Origin: Pseudonocardia halophobica
GTDB lineage: Bacteria; Actinomycetota; Actinomycetes; Mycobacteriales; Pseudonocardiaceae
Reading direction: 5' to 3'
Length of the DNA: 64,000 bases
Assembly: GCF_027922425.1 (NCBI RefSeq)
Contig: NZ_BSFQ01000017.1
Span: 62,001-126,000 of the forward strand
Part shown: positions 15,540 to 24,071 of the stretch, in pieces
How positions within the stretch are numbered: the stretch's first letter is position 1
How the letters are laid out: the number at the start of each line of letters is the position of its first letter
Position numbers and translations under genes: made by a program
Notes under the pieces: model-generated
Databases searched by the model: none
What the model was told of the DNA's origin: nothing
What the model saw: only the letters and a program-made list of their open reading frames with translations

Positions 15540-16943
15540 TCAGATCCCGAGCGCGCGCCGCACCCCGGGGGCGTTGCGCCGCGACACGGGCACCCGGTCG
15601 CCCGCCTTGCTGTCGAGGACGAGCGACAGCTCTCCCTTGTCCCCGCGCTCGACCTCCCGGACGCGATCGAGGTTCACCACGTACCGACGGTGCACCCGCA
15701 GGAACCCGGCGTCGGCCAGGTCGTCGTCGAGCCGGTCGAGGCCGGCGGAGGCGGCGCGCAGGCGCCCCTCGTCCGTCGAGAGCCACACGTCGTTGCCGTC
15801 GGCCTCGGCGAGGTGGACCTCCGACGGCCGCAGCAGCACGAGGCGGTTCTCGCGGAGGGCGACGATCCGCCGCCGCGCCCCCTGGGGCACCCGCGGCCGG
15901 GCCGGCGCCTCGAGCTCGCCGACCTGATCCCCCTCGACGACCCCGAAGGAGAGCAGGCTCCCCACCATGCGACCGGAGACGAAGACCGGGCGGACGCCGA
16001 CCGGCGTCGGCTCGTCCGCGAGGTGGGTGAAGACCTGGGTCGCCCCCACCCAGTCCGGGTTGTGCGCCGCCTGCCGGTCGGCGTAGCGCGCGATGCCGAT
16101 CAGGTCCGGCAGCCCCGGGTTCCAGCGCACCGTGGGGTCGATCGCGGGGGTGAGGGCCGGCACGCCCATGAGCACGCTCGCCGTCTCGTCGGCGATCACC
16201 ACCTTGCCGGCCGTGTCCATCGCGGCGAGCGCGATTCCGGGGCGGGCCCGGGCCTGCGTGAAGGCCGCGACCAGCGCCGTCCCGCTGTCCCGGGCCCGGC
16301 TGCGCAGCGTGCGCCGGGTCGTGGCGACCGCCTGCGAGAGCCACGCGCCCGTCGCGTCGGGCAGGGCGGTGCGCCAGCAGGAGATGTTGAGGACCGCGAT
16401 CGGGGCCCGGGTCACGACGTCGCGCACCGCGATCCCGGCGCAGACCCAGTTGTGGAAGGCCTGGCACCAGTGCTCGGCGCCGCGGACCAGGACCGGGCCG
16501 TGGCCCTCCAGCGCCGTGCCCATGCCGTTCGTGCCCGCCGCACACTCCGACCAGCAGTACCAGGGCGCCAGGTTGGAGTCCGACGCCCGGCCCAACGTGG
16601 TGTGGTTCCCCCACGCGGCGAGGATCCGCCCGGTGGCGTCGGCGACGGTGACGATGCCGCTGAGGTTGTCGACGTCCTGGGCCACGGAGGCCGCCAGCCC
16701 GCCCAGCTCGGTGAACACGACGTCGTGCTCGAGGGTGTGGTCGATCTGCTCGACGGCGACCGGTGCGGCGCGCAGGAGCGGGTCGACGCGGTACTGCTCC
16801 CGGCAACGGTGCCAGGAGACGACGACCTCGGGGCGGACGCCGGGGACGCTGTCCTCGCCGTCGACGAACCGCTCCCACGCCGCGAGCACGGTGTCCCGGT
16901 AGGGGGTCGCCGCCGTGGGACCGAGCCGGTGTACGTCGTTCAT
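15540..16943 (-). CDS. GAF-LytTR transcriptional regulator of the PQQ locus
   Basis: A 467-residue regulator. The N-terminus (AWERFVDGED...VVSWHRC) and the GAF region that follows resemble the sensor part of AcoR-type sigma-54 activators, which respond to small alcohols or ketols. Instead of an AAA+ and Fis domain, the C-terminal 100 residues form a LytTR DNA-binding domain (VWLSTDEGRL, FLRVHRRYVVNLDRV). ATG 16943 is preferred over an earlier start because the conserved region begins here. It is transcribed in the same direction as, and immediately upstream of, the cupredoxin-dehydrogenase-pqq genes, so it probably controls them. The ligand is unknown. Confidence 0.8.
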   Translation of the reverse strand: MNDVHRLGPTAATPYRDTVLAAWERFVDGEDSVPGVRPEVVVSWHRCREQYRVDPLLRAAPVAVEQIDHTLEHDVVFTELGGLAASVAQDVDNLSGIVTVADATGRILAAWGNHTTLGRASDSNLAPWYCWSECAAGTNGMGTALEGHGPVLVRGAEHWCQAFHNWVCAGIAVRDVVTRAPIAVLNISCWRTALPDATGAWLSQAVATTRRTLRSRARDSGTALVAAFTQARARPGIALAAMDTAGKVVIADETASVLMGVPALTPAIDPTVRWNPGLPDLIGIARYADRQAAHNPDWVGATQVFTHLADEPTPVGVRPVFVSGRMVGSLLSFGVVEGDQVGELEAPARPRVPQGARRRIVALRENRLVLLRPSEVHLAEADGNDVWLSTDEGRLRAASAGLDRLDDDLADAGFLRVHRRYVVNLDRVREVERGDKGELSLVLDSKAGDRVPVSRRNAPGVRRALGI

Positions 16944-17019
16944 GTGGAGACCACTCGTCGTTGAGCGCAGCCAGGGAGGTCCCACTGTAGGCACCGGCAC
17001 GCCCGTGCGTCAGCCGACG

Positions 17020-17054
17020 AAAGGGCCCCCAGGACGAAGTCCTGGGGGCCCTTT
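17020..17054 (-). terminator. terminator after katG
   Basis: A perfect 16-base stem (17020-17035 with 17039-17054) around a GAA loop, with A3 and T3 at its edges. It lies between the end of katG and the LytTR regulator gene, both on the minus strand, and separates their transcription. Confidence 0.8.
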
Positions 17055-17093
17055 CGGGTCAACGGCCGGGGCGGGCGCCCCGGCGGGTCGGGA

Positions 17094-19322
17094 TCAGACC
17101 AGGTCGTACCGGTCCGCGTTCGCGACCTTCACCCACGCCGCGACGAAGTCCTTCACGAACTTCTCCGTCGCGTCGTCGCTCGCGTACACCTCGGCGAGGG
17201 CCCGCAGCTCGGAGTTCGAGCCGAAGACCAGGTCGACGCGGGTGCCGGTCCACCGGACCTCGCCGGTGGCGCGGTCGTGGGCCTCGAACAGGTCGTCGTC
17301 GCCGGCCACCGATCTCCACTCGATGTCCATGTCGAGCAGGTTCGTGAAGAAGTCGTTGGTCAGCGTGCCCGGCCGGTCGGTGAACACGCCGGCCTTCGAG
17401 CCGCCGGTGTTCGCGCCCAGCACCCGCAGGCCGCCGACCAGCACGGTCAGCTCCGGTGCGCTCAGCCCGAGCAGGTTCGCCCGGTCGACGAGCAGGTACT
17501 CGCCGGGCAGGCGGTGGCCCTTGCCGCGGAAGTTGCGGAAGCCGTCCGCGGTGGGCTCGAGGTACGCGAAGGAGCCGACGTCCGTCTGCTCCTGGGTCGC
17601 GTCGGTCCGGCCCGGGGTGAACGGCACCGCGACCGGGGTGCCGGCGTCCTTCGCGGCCTTCTCGATCGCGGCCGCGCCGGCCAGCACGACCAGGTCGGCG
17701 AAGGAGACCTCCTTGCCGAACGACGCCTGGACGCCCTCCAGCGCCCGGACGACCTGGGCGAGCTCGTCCGGGTCGTTGACCTCCCAGCCGCGCTGCGGCT
17801 CGAGGCGGATGCGCCCGCCGTTCGCGCCGCCGCGCTTGTCGCTGCTGCGGAACGACGAGGCCGCGGCCCAGGAGGCCGAGACCAGCTGGGAGACCGAGAG
17901 CCCCGTCTCGAGGATCTTCTCCTTGAGGGCGGTGACGTCCTCGTCGGACAGCGTGTAGTCGCCGCGGGCCGGGACCGGGTCCTGCCAGAGCAGCTCCTCC
18001 TGCGGCACGAGCGGGCCGAGGTAGCGCTGGATCGGGCCCATGTCGCGGTGGGTGAGCTTGTACCAGGCGCGGGCGAACGCGTCGGCGAACTCGTCCGGGT
18101 TCTCGTGGAAGCGCCGCGAGATCGGCTCGTAGATCGGGTCGAACCGCAGGGCCAGGTCCGTGGTCAGCATCGTGACCGGCCGGTTGAGCTCCCCGGTCTC
18201 CGGGTCGGGGATCCTGTCGTCCCCGGAGCCGTCCTTCGCCACCCACTGCCAGGCGCCGGCGGGGCTCTTGGTCAGCTCGTACTCGTAGCCGAAGAGGTTG
18301 TCGAAGAAGCCGTTGCTCCACTGCGTCGGGGTGGAGGTCCAGGTGACCTCGAGGCCCGAGGTGATGGTGTCGCGGCCCTTGCCCGTGCCGAAACCCTGCT
18401 TCCAGCCGAGGCCCTGCTGCTCGATCGGGGCGCCCTCGGGCTCGGGACCGACGTTGTCGTCGACGTCCGGGTTCGCCGCGCCGTGGGTTTTGCCGAAGGT
18501 GTGCCCGCCGGCGATGAGGGCGACGGTCTCCTCGTCGTTCATCGCCATCCGGCCGAAGGTCTCGCGGATGTCGCGGGCCGCGGCGACCGGGTCCGGGTCG
18601 GCGTTGGGGCCCTCCGGGTTGACGTAGATCAGGCCCATCTGGACCGCGCCGAGCGGTTTCTCCAGCTCGCGGTCACCCGTGTAGCGCTCGTCGCCGAGCC
18701 AGGTGCGCTCCGGGCCCCAGTAGACGTCCTCGTCCGGCTCCCAGACGTCCGCGCGGCCGCCGGCGAAGCCGAAGGTCTTCAGGCCCATGGTCTCCAGGGC
18801 GCGGTTGCCGGTGAAGATCATGAGGTCGGCCCAGGAGACCTTCCTGCCCCACTTCTTCTTGACCGGCCACAGCAGGCGCCGGGCCTTGTCCAGGTTGCCG
18901 TTGTCCGGCCAGCTGTTGAGCGGCGCGAAGCGCTGCATGCCCGCGCCCGCCCCGCCGCGGCCGTCGTCCACGCGGTAGGTGCCCGCGCTGTGCCACGCCA
19001 TGCGGATCATGAACGGGCCGTAGTTCCCGAAGTCCGCCGGCCACCAGTCCTTGGAGTCGGTGAGGACCGCGTCGACGTCGCGGGCCAGCTCGTCCAGGTC
19101 GACGGTCAGGAACTCCGCGGCGTAGTCGAAGTCCGGGCCCATCGGGTTCGCGACGGCCGGGTGCTTGCGGAGGATCTTCAGGTTGAGCTGGTCGGGCCAC
19201 CAGTCGGTGTTGCTCGCACCCTCGGTCGGGTGCCCGAGACGGCCGGCGTGCACGGGGCAGCCGCCCGCCCCTTCCGTCTGCATCTGCTTCTCGACCGTGG
19301 TGTGGTCCTCGGACGACGACAC
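17094..19322 (-). CDS. katG: KatG, catalase-peroxidase
   Basis: A 742-residue bifunctional heme catalase-peroxidase with the two tandem peroxidase-like domains of the family. The distal residues Arg107, Trp110 and His111 (IRMAWHSAGTYR) are present, as are Tyr233 (GLIYVNPEGP) and Met259, which with the Trp form the Met-Tyr-Trp crosslink, and proximal His274 (GGHTFGKTHG). The GTG start has AGGAGG six bases upstream. No furA gene is adjacent, unlike in many mycobacteria, but a FurA-like operator lies upstream. It protects against peroxide, including peroxide made by the nearby oxidases. Confidence 0.96.
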   Translation of the reverse strand: MSSSEDHTTVEKQMQTEGAGGCPVHAGRLGHPTEGASNTDWWPDQLNLKILRKHPAVANPMGPDFDYAAEFLTVDLDELARDVDAVLTDSKDWWPADFGNYGPFMIRMAWHSAGTYRVDDGRGGAGAGMQRFAPLNSWPDNGNLDKARRLLWPVKKKWGRKVSWADLMIFTGNRALETMGLKTFGFAGGRADVWEPDEDVYWGPERTWLGDERYTGDRELEKPLGAVQMGLIYVNPEGPNADPDPVAAARDIRETFGRMAMNDEETVALIAGGHTFGKTHGAANPDVDDNVGPEPEGAPIEQQGLGWKQGFGTGKGRDTITSGLEVTWTSTPTQWSNGFFDNLFGYEYELTKSPAGAWQWVAKDGSGDDRIPDPETGELNRPVTMLTTDLALRFDPIYEPISRRFHENPDEFADAFARAWYKLTHRDMGPIQRYLGPLVPQEELLWQDPVPARGDYTLSDEDVTALKEKILETGLSVSQLVSASWAAASSFRSSDKRGGANGGRIRLEPQRGWEVNDPDELAQVVRALEGVQASFGKEVSFADLVVLAGAAAIEKAAKDAGTPVAVPFTPGRTDATQEQTDVGSFAYLEPTADGFRNFRGKGHRLPGEYLLVDRANLLGLSAPELTVLVGGLRVLGANTGGSKAGVFTDRPGTLTNDFFTNLLDMDIEWRSVAGDDDLFEAHDRATGEVRWTGTRVDLVFGSNSELRALAEVYASDDATEKFVKDFVAAWVKVANADRYDLV

Positions 19323-19417
19323 TGCGATCCTCCTGCGTTCGGCTCGGTGGTGGGCGGGTGATCGGCGGACCGCGTGGTGGTGGTCCGCCGACCCGTGGAC
19401 ACGCGCGGAGTCTGGCC

Positions 19418-19444
19418 CACGTTCTGGAATGCCTCAAGAACGTG
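19418..19444 (-). promoter_or_regulatory. candidate FurA/peroxide-sensor operator upstream of katG
   Basis: CACGTTCT (19418-19425) and AGAACGTG (19437-19444) form a perfect inverted repeat about 100 bases upstream of katG. On the minus strand the core reads CTTGAGGCATTCCAGAA, which resembles the TTGAC-N-ATTCCAGAA element I recall for mycobacterial and Streptomyces FurA. The local sequence is noticeably AT-richer than its surroundings. Confidence 0.5.
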
Positions 19445-19485
19445 TCGCAGTCTGAGACCACCGACGTGGCGCGTCCCCGGCCCGG

Positions 19486-20721
19486 CTACTCCATGCCCGA
19501 CGCGGCCAGCGGGTCGTAGCCGGGCGTGCGGAGGAGCGCCTGCAGCTGGCGGCGGCGCACCCCGACGTTCGACCCCTCGATCACCGGGTAGGCGAGGGCC
19601 TCGTTCAGGTAGCGGAGCAGCGGGAACGCCGTGTCGTAGGCCGACACGCCCACGATCTTGACCAGGTCGGTGATCACGTCGACGGCGGTCTCCGAGCCGA
19701 AGACCTTGGCGTGCAACGCCCACTCCGGACCGTGCGGGTCCCCGGCGAGCGCGGCGTCGAGGGCCCGCCAGGACAGCAGCCGGACGGCCTCGATGCGGCC
19801 CTTGGCGTCCGCCAGCACGTCGGCCACGGACTGGTGCTCGACGATCGGCACGGCGCCGCCGCGCTTCTCGGTGGTGGCGAACCGCAGGGCCACCTCGAAG
19901 GCCCGGCGCATCGCCGCGACGGCGAAGGTGCCGATGGAGGCCCCGCTGCCGACGAACGCGTTGCGGCACAGCTCCACTCCCTGGCCCTCGCGGCCGAGGA
20001 GGTTGGCCCGGGGAACCCGGACGTCGACGAGCCGGACGGTCGCGGTGAGGCACCCGCGCAGCGCCGGGAGGTCGTGGTACTCCTCCACCTCGACGTGGCC
20101 GGCCAGGTGCTCCCGCTCGGCGACGACCAGCGAGACGCCGCCGGGTGCGCGGCAGACGATCGTCATGAGGTCGGGGCCGTCGCCGTCCCAGCCCGGCAGG
20201 TGCGACGCCCAGGCCTTGCGCCCGTTGATCACATAGTGGTCGCCGTCGGGCACGGCGGTGGTACGGGTGCCCTCGGCGGGCGGCGGCGCGTCGAAGTTGG
20301 CGCTGCCGCCAGGCTCGGAGTAGGCCATCGCGGCCACCGGCGCACCGGAGTCGGCGAGGAAGGGGGCCACGAAGCGCGCGATCTGCTCGGGCGTGCCGAT
20401 CTCGTAGACGGGCGCGAGGGCGATCAGCGGCCCGGCCATCGAGATGACGAAGTCCGGGCTGTGGACCGCCCACTCCTCGACGAGGATCGCCGCGTCGACG
20501 CCGCCGCCTGCCGCGCCGCCGAAGGGCGCCGGGATCAGGCCCTTGAGGAAGCCGGCCGCGACGGCCTTCTCGAAGGCCGGGCGGGCCAGGGCGGCGCGGC
20601 GGACCGGGTCGGGCTCGGCGCGGACGGCGTCGGCCAGGTCGCGCAGGTTCGCCTCGGCGAACTCCCGCGCGGCGTGCTTGAGCCCGACCTGCTCGGGGGA
20701 GAGGGAGAAGGAGACGGACAC
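19486..20721 (-). CDS. acyl-CoA dehydrogenase family flavoprotein
   Basis: A 411-residue FAD enzyme of the acyl-CoA dehydrogenase superfamily. The N-terminal helical domain, a middle beta domain with AMAYSEPGGSANFD (flavin-binding YSEP-type motif near residue 133) and the C-terminal helical domain ending IEGSNVGVRRRQL are in the usual order. The Glu of IEGSN is in the position of the catalytic base. GTG start with GGAGGTCCCG upstream. It follows an AraC regulator gene and may belong with the P450 genes further upstream. Nitroalkane-oxidase-like chemistry cannot be excluded by reading alone. Confidence 0.8.
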   Translation of the reverse strand: MSVSFSLSPEQVGLKHAAREFAEANLRDLADAVRAEPDPVRRAALARPAFEKAVAAGFLKGLIPAPFGGAAGGGVDAAILVEEWAVHSPDFVISMAGPLIALAPVYEIGTPEQIARFVAPFLADSGAPVAAMAYSEPGGSANFDAPPPAEGTRTTAVPDGDHYVINGRKAWASHLPGWDGDGPDLMTIVCRAPGGVSLVVAEREHLAGHVEVEEYHDLPALRGCLTATVRLVDVRVPRANLLGREGQGVELCRNAFVGSGASIGTFAVAAMRRAFEVALRFATTEKRGGAVPIVEHQSVADVLADAKGRIEAVRLLSWRALDAALAGDPHGPEWALHAKVFGSETAVDVITDLVKIVGVSAYDTAFPLLRYLNEALAYPVIEGSNVGVRRRQLQALLRTPGYDPLAASGME

Positions 20722-20797
20722 CGGGACCTCCGACGTCGGTGCCGGACGGCGTCCGGCGGGAGCCCCCAGGCTCCCGGCGCGCGGCGCGAACGTCTCG

Positions 20798-21739
20798 TCA
20801 GTCCGTGCGCGGGACCTGTGCAGTTCGTGCAGCTCCGCGCACGTCCGTCGGCGCGCAGCCGTGGGCGCGGCGGAACGCCCGGCTGAACGAGGCCGGGTCG
20901 ACGAAGCCGACCGAGGCGCCGATTTCGGTGACGGTCCGGGTGTCGGCGGGGTCGGCGAGCAGCGCGGCGGCCCGCTCGAGGCGCAGCCGCCGGACGGTCG
21001 CGGCGAACGTGTCGCCGGAGCCGGCGAAGGCGGCGTGCAGGGTCCGCGGGGAGACCGCGAACCGGCGGCAGACCGCGGCGACGGACAGGGCCGGGTCGCC
21101 CAGCCGGCCGTGGACGTACCGCAGGACCGCGACCCGCAGCAGCTCGGCGGGCGGGGCCTGCGCCTCGGATGCGGCCGCGGCCGTGACGGCCGCGGCGAGG
21201 GCGTGCTCCAGCTCGGCGCCGGCGGGGTCGGCGTCGTCGACCTCCCAGAGCGCGCCGATCATCGCGCTGACGACCCCGCCGGCGCCGCGCCCGTCCCACC
21301 GCCTGCCGAGCCGGGGCCGCAGCCGGCGGCCGTCGAGCAGCTCGTGGGGGAGCCGGTAGGAGACCATGCGCCAGGGGGCGTCGAAGTCGAACCGGTACGG
21401 CTCGGTGGTGTCGACGACGGTGAACTCGCCCGGCCCCACGACCGCGTCGGCGCGGCCCTGCCGCACGCGGCACCGGCCGGTGACCTGCAGGTTCAGGAAG
21501 TAGAAGGCCCCGTCCGTGCGGGCGACCTCGGCCGGCCCGTGCAGGGTCGCCTGCGGCTGCGAGGCGATGTGCGCGCGCACGACCTGCTGCAGCGGCCGCG
21601 TCTCGACCCGGGCGGCGAAGCCGGGTGCGGCGCGGTCGGCCCGGCGCGGGGTCAGGGGCACGAAGGCCCGGCAGATGACCTCGTGCCAGTACCCGAACTG
21701 CTCGCGCTCGGGCCGGGCGGCGACGTCCCAGACGGCCAT
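20798..21739 (-). CDS. AraC-family transcriptional regulator
   Basis: A 313-residue regulator with an N-terminal AraC-binding-like sensor region (about 20-190) and two C-terminal helix-turn-helix units (LSVAAVCRRFAVSPRTLHAAF and TVTEIGASVGFVDPASFSRAF), typical of AraC activators. ATG 21739 has GGAGGTCGGCGG just upstream. It sits between the ferredoxin and the acyl-CoA dehydrogenase genes on the same strand, so it most likely activates one of them in response to an organic substrate. Confidence 0.87.
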   Translation of the reverse strand: MAVWDVAARPEREQFGYWHEVICRAFVPLTPRRADRAAPGFAARVETRPLQQVVRAHIASQPQATLHGPAEVARTDGAFYFLNLQVTGRCRVRQGRADAVVGPGEFTVVDTTEPYRFDFDAPWRMVSYRLPHELLDGRRLRPRLGRRWDGRGAGGVVSAMIGALWEVDDADPAGAELEHALAAAVTAAAASEAQAPPAELLRVAVLRYVHGRLGDPALSVAAVCRRFAVSPRTLHAAFAGSGDTFAATVRRLRLERAAALLADPADTRTVTEIGASVGFVDPASFSRAFRRAHGCAPTDVRGAARTAQVPRTD

Positions 21740-21831
21740 CCGCCGACCTCCTCGTGCCCGGCGCGGGCGGCGGGGTCGCCGCCCACGCCGAATGCTCGTC
21801 CGGCACGCCGGTGCCGGTCAACCGGCCGCGG

Positions 21832-22032
21832 TCAGGAGTCCTCGTGGACCGTGATCGCCGCCGCGGGGCAGACGTCCGCGGCCTCGCGGACCGCCGTGTG
21901 GTGGGCGGCGTCGGGCTCGGCCTCGAGCAGCACCACGATCCCGTCGTCCTCGCGCTGGTCGAACACGTCCGGCGCGAGCATCACGCACTGCCCGGCGCCG
22001 CAGCAGCGGTCCTCGTCGACGGTCACCTTCAT
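21832..22032 (-). CDS. [3Fe-4S] ferredoxin partner of P450
   Basis: A 66-residue ferredoxin of the type that passes electrons to bacterial cytochromes P450. Cluster ligands are Cys9 and Cys15 in RCCGAGQCVMLAPDVF and a third Cys in VCPAAAI near the C-terminus; the fourth position of a [4Fe-4S] site is absent, giving a [3Fe-4S] cluster. The extra Cys10 sits where related proteins vary. Its ATG overlaps the stop of the TetR gene (ATGA), so P450, TetR and ferredoxin form one operon. Confidence 0.92.
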   Translation of the reverse strand: MKVTVDEDRCCGAGQCVMLAPDVFDQREDDGIVVLLEAEPDAAHHTAVREAADVCPAAAITVHEDS

Positions 22033-22712
22033 GCTCGGTCTCCTTCGGTGGTGGCGGGCGCGGCGGCCGGGGCGAGCCAGAGGCCGACGAGCGCGTCGAC
22101 CAGGCCCGTGGCGGTCGCGTCCCAGGTGGTCCGGGGGGTGGGGGCGCCCTCGGCGAGGGCGCGCTCGCGGGCGGCGCACACGTGCACCAGCAGCAGGCGG
22201 GTCATGTCGCCGCGCTCGAGGCGGACCTCGGCGGGCAGGTCGGGCAGGCAGCGGTCGAGCCCCTCGGCCGTCGCGAGCAGCGCCGGCGAGCTGAGCGACT
22301 CCTGCGTGACGATCTCGCGGTAGGCGGGCTCGGTGGTGAGCTGGGCGTGGAAGCGGGCGAACCAGGTGGGCGGGCCGAGGCCGTCGAGGTAGTCGGTCAT
22401 CGGCCGGACCAGGCAGTCGACCCAGTCCCGCACGTCCGACGACCCCTCGGTCGCGGCGAGCGCCTCGGCCCGCAGGCCCTCGATCCGCGTGGTGTGCCGC
22501 CGCACCACGGCCCGGACCAGGTCCTCCTTGGCCCCGAAGTGGTAGCCGACGACGGCGGTGTTGCCCTGCCCGGCCGCCTCGCCGATCTGCCGGTTCGACA
22601 CCGCCGCCACGCCGCGCTCGGCGAAGAGCCGCTCGGCGGCGGCGAGGATCAGCGCCCGGGTGGCCTCGGCGCGGCTCGCCCGCGGCCCCGTCACCACGAC
22701 ATCCCCGTTCAC
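22029..22712 (-). CDS. TetR-family regulator within the P450 operon
   Basis: A 227-residue regulator with an N-terminal TetR helix-turn-helix (ILAAAERLFAERGV, then SNRQIGEAAGQGNTAVVGYHF) and a C-terminal ligand domain. GTG start four bases after the P450 stop, and overlap with the ferredoxin gene. A palindrome AAATCAA-N4-TTGATTT upstream of the P450 is its likely operator, so it probably represses its own operon until a P450 substrate is present. Confidence 0.88.
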   Translation of the reverse strand: MNGDVVVTGPRASRAEATRALILAAAERLFAERGVAAVSNRQIGEAAGQGNTAVVGYHFGAKEDLVRAVVRRHTTRIEGLRAEALAATEGSSDVRDWVDCLVRPMTDYLDGLGPPTWFARFHAQLTTEPAYREIVTQESLSSPALLATAEGLDRCLPDLPAEVRLERGDMTRLLLVHVCAARERALAEGAPTPRTTWDATATGLVDALVGLWLAPAAAPATTEGDRA

Positions 22713-22716
22713 CGCC

Positions 22717-23931
22717 TCACCAGCGCACCGGCAGCTCGCGGAGCCCGCCGACGGCCAGGCCCTCGACCCGCTGCAGCTCCTCGACCGGGACGGCGAGGTC
22801 GAGCCCGGGCAGCCGGCGCAGCAGTACCTCGAGCGTGACCTGCAGCTCGGTGCGGGCGAGCGCCTGGCCGAGGCAGGAGTGCGGGCCGGAGCCGAAGCTC
22901 AGGTGCGGGTTCGGCGAGCGGGTCAGGTCCATCTCCTCGGCGCCGTCGAACGCCCGCGCGTCGCGGTTCGCGGCCCCCATGCTGCACATGACGGTGGTGC
23001 CGGCGGGCAGGGCCGCGCTGCCGAGCGCGACGTCCTCGGCGATGTAGCGGGGCATGCCGATGCCCGGGTTGGCGTCGAAGCGCAGCGACTCCTCGACGGC
23101 GGTGCGCACCAGCGACGGGTCGGCCAGCAGCTGCTCCCAGCGGCGGCGGTCGGCGAGCAGCATCGCGACCATCTTGCTGATCATGTTCGCGGTGGTCTCG
23201 TGCCCGGCGACGAGCAGGCCCTGGCCGGTACCGACGAGCTGGGCGTCGGTGAGGAGGGTGCCGTCCGCGGTGGGCTCGGTGGTCAGCTCGCTGAGCAGGT
23301 CGTCGCCGGGCTGCGCGCGCTTGGCCTGCACGTGGGCCTGCATGTAGCCGAGGAACTCGGTCTGCGCCGCCACGATCTCGTCCCGGCCGTACCGGGTGAG
23401 GTTGAGCAGCGTGTCCGACCAGTACGAGAACCTGTCGCGGTCGGAGTCCGGCACGCCGAGCATCGTGCAGATGACCCAGACCGGGAGCGGGAAGCCGAGC
23501 GCGGCCTTGAGGTCGGCGGGCTGACCGTGGGCCAGCATCTCGTCGATCAGCGAGTCGGCCATCGCCTCGATCCGCGGCCGGAGCGCGGCCATCCGCTTCG
23601 CGGTGAACCAGCGCATGACCAGGCGTCGCCACTGCTGGTGCGCCGGGCCGCTCTGCGGGAGCGCACTCGCCATGTCGCTGTCGAACACGCCGCCGGAGTC
23701 GGAGATCCGCGCGCCCTGCCCGCCGCCGACGCGGGGGAAGCGGGGATCGGAGAGGACCTGCTTGACGTCGTCGTAGCGGGTGAGCAGCTGCGCGTGGTCG
23801 CCGCTGGGCAGGGTCACCGTGGCGACCGGGCAGCGGTCGCGCAGCTCGGCCCACTCCTTCGGCGGGTCGAGCGGGTCCGGCGCGGGCAGCGGGTAGTGCA
23901 GCTCGTCGGTGCCGGGTTCGGAGAGGGTCAC
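22717..23931 (-). CDS. cytochrome P450 monooxygenase
   Basis: A 404-residue soluble bacterial P450. The I-helix oxygen-activation motif AGHETT is at 242-247, ExxR at 281-284 and the heme-binding FGSGPHSCLG with Cys353. GTG 23931 has GGAAGG at the right distance. Electrons probably come from the co-transcribed [3Fe-4S] ferredoxin; no ferredoxin reductase is encoded nearby. The subfamily and substrate cannot be told from sequence reading. The neighbours (TetR, ferredoxin, acyl-CoA dehydrogenase) suggest catabolism of a hydrophobic compound. Confidence 0.95.
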   Translation of the reverse strand: MTLSEPGTDELHYPLPAPDPLDPPKEWAELRDRCPVATVTLPSGDHAQLLTRYDDVKQVLSDPRFPRVGGGQGARISDSGGVFDSDMASALPQSGPAHQQWRRLVMRWFTAKRMAALRPRIEAMADSLIDEMLAHGQPADLKAALGFPLPVWVICTMLGVPDSDRDRFSYWSDTLLNLTRYGRDEIVAAQTEFLGYMQAHVQAKRAQPGDDLLSELTTEPTADGTLLTDAQLVGTGQGLLVAGHETTANMISKMVAMLLADRRRWEQLLADPSLVRTAVEESLRFDANPGIGMPRYIAEDVALGSAALPAGTTVMCSMGAANRDARAFDGAEEMDLTRSPNPHLSFGSGPHSCLGQALARTELQVTLEVLLRRLPGLDLAVPVEELQRVEGLAVGGLRELPVRW

Positions 23932-23974
23932 AGCGGTCCTTCCGGTGGTGGGCGGTCGGGGCTCGTCCCACTCT

Positions 23975-23992
23975 AAATCAACCGCTTGATTT
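23975..23992. promoter_or_regulatory. TetR operator palindrome upstream of P450
   Basis: AAATCAA (23975-23981) and TTGATTT (23986-23992) form a perfect palindrome around CCGC, 44 bases upstream of the P450 start. It is one of the few AT-rich stretches in the window. Arm length and spacing fit TetR-type operators, and the operon encodes a TetR protein. Confidence 0.7.
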
Positions 23993-24071
23993 GAGACACC
24001 ACCTGGAAGGTCACGCCCGGCACGGGAACCCCGGCGCGTGCCGGGTCCCCGCCGTCGTCGTTCGTCGGGCG

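Noticed and set aside
19323..19485. A furA gene upstream of katG
   Set aside because: The 163-base gap is too short and contains no suitable frame; only an operator-like repeat is present.
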